In this document: positions 60,846 through 64,000 of the stretch, piece after piece
Layout of the letters: each line of letters opens with the position of its first letter
Position numbering within the stretch: the stretch's first letter is position 1
From: Sugiyamaella lignohabitans
Lineage: Eukaryota; Ascomycota; Dipodascomycetes; Dipodascales; Trichomonascaceae
Direction: 5' to 3'
Assembly: GCF_001640025.1 (NCBI RefSeq)
Contig: NC_031671.1
Span: 1,364,001 to 1,428,000 of the forward strand
DNA length: 64,000 nucleotides
The notes under the pieces: generated by a model
The model's database searches: none
The model's input: only the letters and a program-made list of their open reading frames with translations
Told to the model about the DNA's origin: nothing
Program-made: the position numbers and the translations under genes

Positions 60846-60987
60846 CCCCTCCGGCAGCTGAAGCTCCGCCCAGACGCTGCTTGCTCCTGCTTCGCAGGAT
60901 ATCTAGCAGGGGACACCCGATGAAACGACTCGAGCGAAGCGAGAGGAGCAGCCAGGGTCTGGGGCGGAGCCCCAGCCGCCGGAGGCA
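60846..60987 (+). repeat. GC-rich hairpin element, full copy, decayed left arm
   Basis: It lies between convergent stop codons (60766 and 61014). The left arm has drifted (CAGCTGAAGCTCCGCC) and the right arm is intact, so this is an older copy. Confidence 0.88.
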
Positions 60988-61013
60988 TGCCACGAACAGA
61001 AATAAAGAGCAGG

Positions 61014-61928
61014 TTAATTCCACTTGAGGCTGTTGAGGGTGTCTAGACGGTTGCTGTCGACGGCTGCCACGAACTCGTCGATGTATCCTGCCACGACTTT
61101 GGGTTGCACGAGGATGGCCCAGTGCTTTTCGTCGAGCTCGCGACGGTAGAGGTGGTTGACCCATTTCGGCAGCGTTTCCAGCATGGGTTGTGTGATGTAA
61201 CGGTCTTTGGTCAGCACCACCACTTGTACGGGACAATGGGCATACAGTTCACGAGTGGGTCGTGGACGTCGGGATAAAATATTGGCTCGGTACAGACTCA
61301 GGCCGTTGAGTCCGTCTTGGAACCGGGTAGGTGATGCTGAAAGAGCCACACCTTCGTTCTTCTCGAGATGTTTTTGGAAATTGGGATACATCAGTCTCTT
61401 CCAGAACCATTCGGCCACATACGGGATCTGGAACACCAGAATATACCAGCTGGCTTTCCATTGCAAAAACACATTACGAATTCGTGCCCATGATAAACTG
61501 CGAATACTGTCTTTGATCCAAAACGACGTATGGTCTAATGATGGCCCGGAAATACTGGTATACGAGGCAATTCGGCCTTTTAAAGGATCGGTCGTCACGG
61601 AATGCCAGCTCTGAACAGATCCCCAGTCATGGCCAACAAGATGAAACTTCTGGTCCGGAATCAATGTATCGACCACCGCTTTCAAATCACGGGCCAATTG
61701 ATCTAATTTATAGTCTTTAACAGCCTTTGGAACCTCGGATTTTCCATGACCTCGAACATCGTACGCAATCACGTAGTAATTGTCCTCTAATTCAGCAATC
61801 AAAGGAAGCCAGACCATATGGCTGTCCGGATACCCATGAACAAGGACCACTGGCACTTTGTCAGCATTGCCCCACGTGGTCACATTCAATTTAATTCCGT
61901 CACTGGCTGTCACAAACTGGGTAGTCAT
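61014..61928 (-). CDS. Alpha/beta-hydrolase, epoxide-hydrolase type
   Basis: The protein is 304 residues from the ATG at 61928; ten further codons upstream begin with TTG. HGYPDS (31-36) is the oxyanion motif, YDVRGHGKSE follows, and the nucleophile elbow is GHDWGSVQ with Asp101. The likely acid is the Asp in LTKDRYIT and the base is His269 in DEKHWAIL. The lid has a hydrophobic Trp-rich stretch (WARIRNVFLQWKASWYILVF) that may interact with lipid. Bulky epoxides or lipophilic substrates are likely. It is a different subfamily from the hydrolase at 32034, so this is not a local duplication. Confidence 0.85.
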   Translation of the reverse strand: MTTQFVTASDGIKLNVTTWGNADKVPVVLVHGYPDSHMVWLPLIAELEDNYYVIAYDVRGHGKSEVPKAVKDYKLDQLARDLKAVVDTLIPDQKFHLVGHDWGSVQSWHSVTTDPLKGRIASYTSISGPSLDHTSFWIKDSIRSLSWARIRNVFLQWKASWYILVFQIPYVAEWFWKRLMYPNFQKHLEKNEGVALSASPTRFQDGLNGLSLYRANILSRRPRPTRELYAHCPVQVVVLTKDRYITQPMLETLPKWVNHLYRRELDEKHWAILVQPKVVAGYIDEFVAAVDSNRLDTLNSLKWN

Positions 61929-62124
61929 TTTGTTTGGTTGATTTTGCTTGTTGCTCAATTAATTAAATTAATGGGTGTGATAAGATTATCCAGGAGATGA
62001 GGTGATGAACAAAGTGGGGCCACAGCCCCCTTTTGTCTTATATGCACAGGCGCTGCATGGCCCAACCCACAGGGTCCGGTTATCATGCTGACGGCGGGGT
62101 TGCTGCTCAGGGGGTGGGGGTTGT

Positions 62125-62178
62125 GCCTCCGGCGGCTGGGACGCTGCCCCAGACCCTGTTGTGCTCGCTTCGCGAGCG
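62125..62178 (+). repeat. GC-rich element, variant left half
   Basis: It has the GGGACGCTGCCCC arm hairpin and inner hairpin GCTCGCTTCGCGAGC. With the copy at 21056 it defines a second subfamily. Confidence 0.82.
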
Positions 62179-62279
62179 GTTTGGGGGTGATATTTGAGAG
62201 CTGTGGTTATGGGGCGGGGTTTCAGGCCACTGTCAGGTTCAGTGATGCAAAGAGTGGTTTGAGTGGTCAGCGATCTAGT

Positions 62280-62399
62280 TTGCAGGTGATTTGGGGTATT
62301 TGCAGGTGATTGAGGGTGTTTGTAGGTGATTTGATCAGGAGGTGATCTGTGGTGTTTGCAGGTGATTTGGGTGTTTGTAGGTGACTGAGGGTGTTCGTG
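62280..62399 (+). repeat. Minisatellite of about 19-bp GT-rich units
   Basis: Six imperfect units around GGTGTTTGCAGGTGATTTG. It lies directly after the variant half element. The G-rich, T-rich strand recalls telomere-like or promoter minisatellites, but the unit is not a known telomere repeat. Confidence 0.8.
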
Positions 62400-63356
62400 A
62401 ATATTGCTCTTCCATTATTGAGGGCATCTGGCACTGAAAATGCCGATATTAGGTAAAAATGGGCCCAATTTTATCGCTCCCTCACTGATAGCGGGTGTAG
62501 AGTACTGTCCGCAGTTGATTACCTCTGTTGCTCCCTGTTGCTCGCTGCGAAACGAGACATCTCGGAGACTAAGGCCGCGTGCATGATCATGCAGAGAGAT
62601 TCATTCAATGAACTTTCGATAGACAGATCATCACTGGACCCTTAGAGCAATTGCCAATTAACAAACTTGCTGGTGATTTATATATCGCGAGTAGTCACTT
62701 GGTTTGAGTACAACTTTTATTCAGAAAATTTTGTAGAGTACTGAAGGATTGGGAAATCCTCAGAAAGAGTCTTTACTGGCTGACTTTGACGCCAGTTTAT
62801 GATTCGCGACCGAGCTTATCTGGTGTTGCTCGTGCTTAACTTGCGATACAAGCCTCTCCGATTTCAACTACTGGTCTATTCCTGGTCTATTGAAGAAAAG
62901 AATTGCTGGCTTCATTCCTTCTAGTATAGACTCCTAGTAAGAACTGATTATAGTTGCTTTTGTCTATTGCCAAAGGTTGTTGGGTGTGACTGGATCAAGT
63001 GAATACAAGTCGAAAATAAGGGGTAGAGTTGAACATATACTCATCTCATATTCAGGTTCTTGTATTCAACCATCCACTTTGATTATAACATACAACTATT
63101 ACTCTCGATTATCACTTTAGTTTATTCACTGTCTACTTGGTACTGAAATTAATCTTAGCTGCAAGAAGAGATACTGAAATTTCAACTAGCTGATACAGCG
63201 TGGACTCCTAGTCATAAATCTCAGATATCTGTTTCTTCTAACCAATTCTACACACAAAATCTCTTGACATTGTGATATTACTACCAGTGAAACAACTACC
63301 CAGCCCGTCAGACTGATTATAAGTGACTCTAGCAAGAAAGAGACATCATTATTACA

Positions 63357-64000
63357 ATGCAGCAATCAGAACATGAACGAAGAATCCGCGAAGTGTGGGA
63401 AACGACTCAAGAAAACCTCGAAACTGCTGTAGGAACAGCCTACTCGCGATGGACAAATGTTAATAATCACTATGTGAATCCAACTGTAGAGTCCATCAGC
63501 TCTTGTACAAGGGGTTGTTTCAGCTGTTTTCCAGATACTAGAAGAAGACCTGGCAGCCATCGAAGGAACTCGATGGACTTCTTTGATATGTATGATGAAG
63601 AAGGCGAGTTTGGCAGAGACGAACTTGATAGACTAATAAGTGAGGACCAGATTGACGGCTACGACGATTTCGGTCCTGAAGACCCTGTATATGAACGACA
63701 GCCCGAAGGCGCAGCACGACCAGGTAGCATTAATGAGCATTCAGGAGCCTCAGGTGGAGCTCCGGCTATTTCTCACGTGCTGAGAGATACAAAAAAGTCA
63801 TTTCTATCTATATTTGGATCATTGATGCCATTATGGGCACAACCTCCATCATTACGGTACAAACCCTCAACAGCAGGATTAAGAGGAGTAAGACCAGCCA
63901 ACCGAAGTCGGTCATCCACAAAATCGTCAGTTCAGTCTTCAGAAACATTCCGGTCTCGAACAGATCTATTCAGCGACGAAGAGTATGAAGACGCGCAGAT
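63357..64000 (+). CDS. Conserved fungal protein, 5' part only
   Basis: An open frame of 214 codons starts with ATG at 63357 and runs off the window without a stop. The N-terminus is helical (EHERRIREVWETTQENLETA). A Cys motif CTRGCFSCFP (near 51-60) is followed by acidic FFDMYDEEGEFGRDELDRLI. Later come FLSIFGSLMPLWAQPPSLRY and KPSTAGLRG, ending in a Ser-rich stretch. This layout (CTRGCFSC, DELDRLL, LRYKPS) recalls a conserved uncharacterised protein of filamentous fungi. The cysteines just after a helix could be palmitoylated. The function is unknown. Confidence 0.75.
   Translation, partial: MQQSEHERRIREVWETTQENLETAVGTAYSRWTNVNNHYVNPTVESISSCTRGCFSCFPDTRRRPGSHRRNSMDFFDMYDEEGEFGRDELDRLISEDQIDGYDDFGPEDPVYERQPEGAARPGSINEHSGASGGAPAISHVLRDTKKSFLSIFGSLMPLWAQPPSLRYKPSTAGLRGVRPANRSRSSTKSSVQSSETFRSRTDLFSDEEYEDAQ

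Larger units (their letters stand above)
61929..63356. other. Intergenic region with a variant half element and a minisatellite
   Basis: 1.4 kb between the divergent epoxide-hydrolase-like gene and the gene at the right edge. It contains a variant left half (62125-62178) and a GGTGATTTG minisatellite (62280-62399). The rest is A/T-rich leader sequence. Confidence 0.55.

Noticed and set aside
2405..61000. Recurring peptides such as CLRRLGLRPRPW, ASGGWGSAPDPG and PPAAGAPPQTL in many open frames, which could look like a protein family
   Set aside because: They are translations of the GC-rich element arms in different frames and strands. They have no consistent start, length or context, so I treat them as annotation traps.
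32034..61928. The two alpha/beta-hydrolases as a recent duplication
   Set aside because: Their lids, motifs (FDYGAPVG versus GHDWGSVQ) and lengths differ too much; they are separate subfamilies.
2405..62178. CRISPR array or tandem satellite
   Set aside because: The copies are dispersed, occur in both orientations, have long internal palindromes and lie kilobases apart in a eukaryotic gene context.

Overview
This window looks like nuclear DNA of a budding yeast from an early-branching Saccharomycotina lineage. I favour a Dipodascales/Trichomonascaceae-type genome, but that placement is inference. The evidence is the gene set (LOS1, DPH5, MGM1, CFT2, YHM2, ATP10, MCP1, GSY, ILV6, UBC12, VPS37, OCA2-like, a TAG1-like protein), a eukaryotic tRNA-Asn, and introns near 5' ends with GTAAGT-type donors and a CTAAC branch site only a few bases before the AG. 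CTG appears to be read as leucine: it encodes the conserved Leu of the RecQ motif LTATA at 40809-40811.

Layout from left to right. A ferric-reductase-like AIM14 homologue (83-2059, -). A secreted protein (2833-3672, -). CFT2 (3969-6653, -) and three-exon UBC12 (6925-7889, -). A two-exon Old Yellow Enzyme (8690-9892, -). MCP1 (10746-11558, +). A secreted Phe/Pro-repeat protein (12241-13467, +). The dynamin MGM1 (14147-17095, -). A Mic60-like protein (18685-20100, +). Glycogen synthase (22707-24764, +). A one-membrane-span basic protein (26665-27423, +). VPS37 (28858-29695, -), tRNA-Asn (30177-30250, +) and OCA2-like (30399-31169, -). An alpha/beta hydrolase (32034-32909, +). YHM2 (34757-35701, +) convergent with ATP10 (35906-36814, -). 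A CipC-like gene (37939-38756, -). A short RecQ helicase (40245-41910, +). LOS1 (42419-45904, -). DPH5 (47712-48611, +) convergent with MRPL40 (48876-49778, -). A TAG1-like vacuolar protein (50333-52297, +). ILV6 (52983-53936, -). A 5.9-kb gene-poor stretch. A five-span membrane protein (59834-60766, +) convergent with an epoxide-hydrolase-like gene (61014-61928, -). A conserved fungal gene that runs off the right edge (63357-, +). Seven genes were rebuilt across introns: UBC12, OYE, VPS37, OCA2-like, CipC-like, RecQ and LOS1. Many products act in mitochondria (MGM1, Mic60-like, MCP1, YHM2, ATP10, MRPL40, ILV6), but there is no sign of operon-like linkage.

The most striking content is non-coding: a GC-rich, hairpin-within-hairpin repeat family with about 34 loci in 64 kb. 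Intact copies are about 138-150 bp. They have 44-bp terminal inverted repeats, two different inner hairpins that give each copy a direction, and a variable loop that keeps a short core. Fifteen copies are intact and the others are left or right halves. None lies in a coding exon. Four introns carry a copy, and in all four it is a half element. Three of the four convergent gene pairs that face each other over a short gap have a full copy between their stop codons. The family resembles a non-autonomous mobile element that may also affect transcript ends, and it has no autonomous partner in the window.
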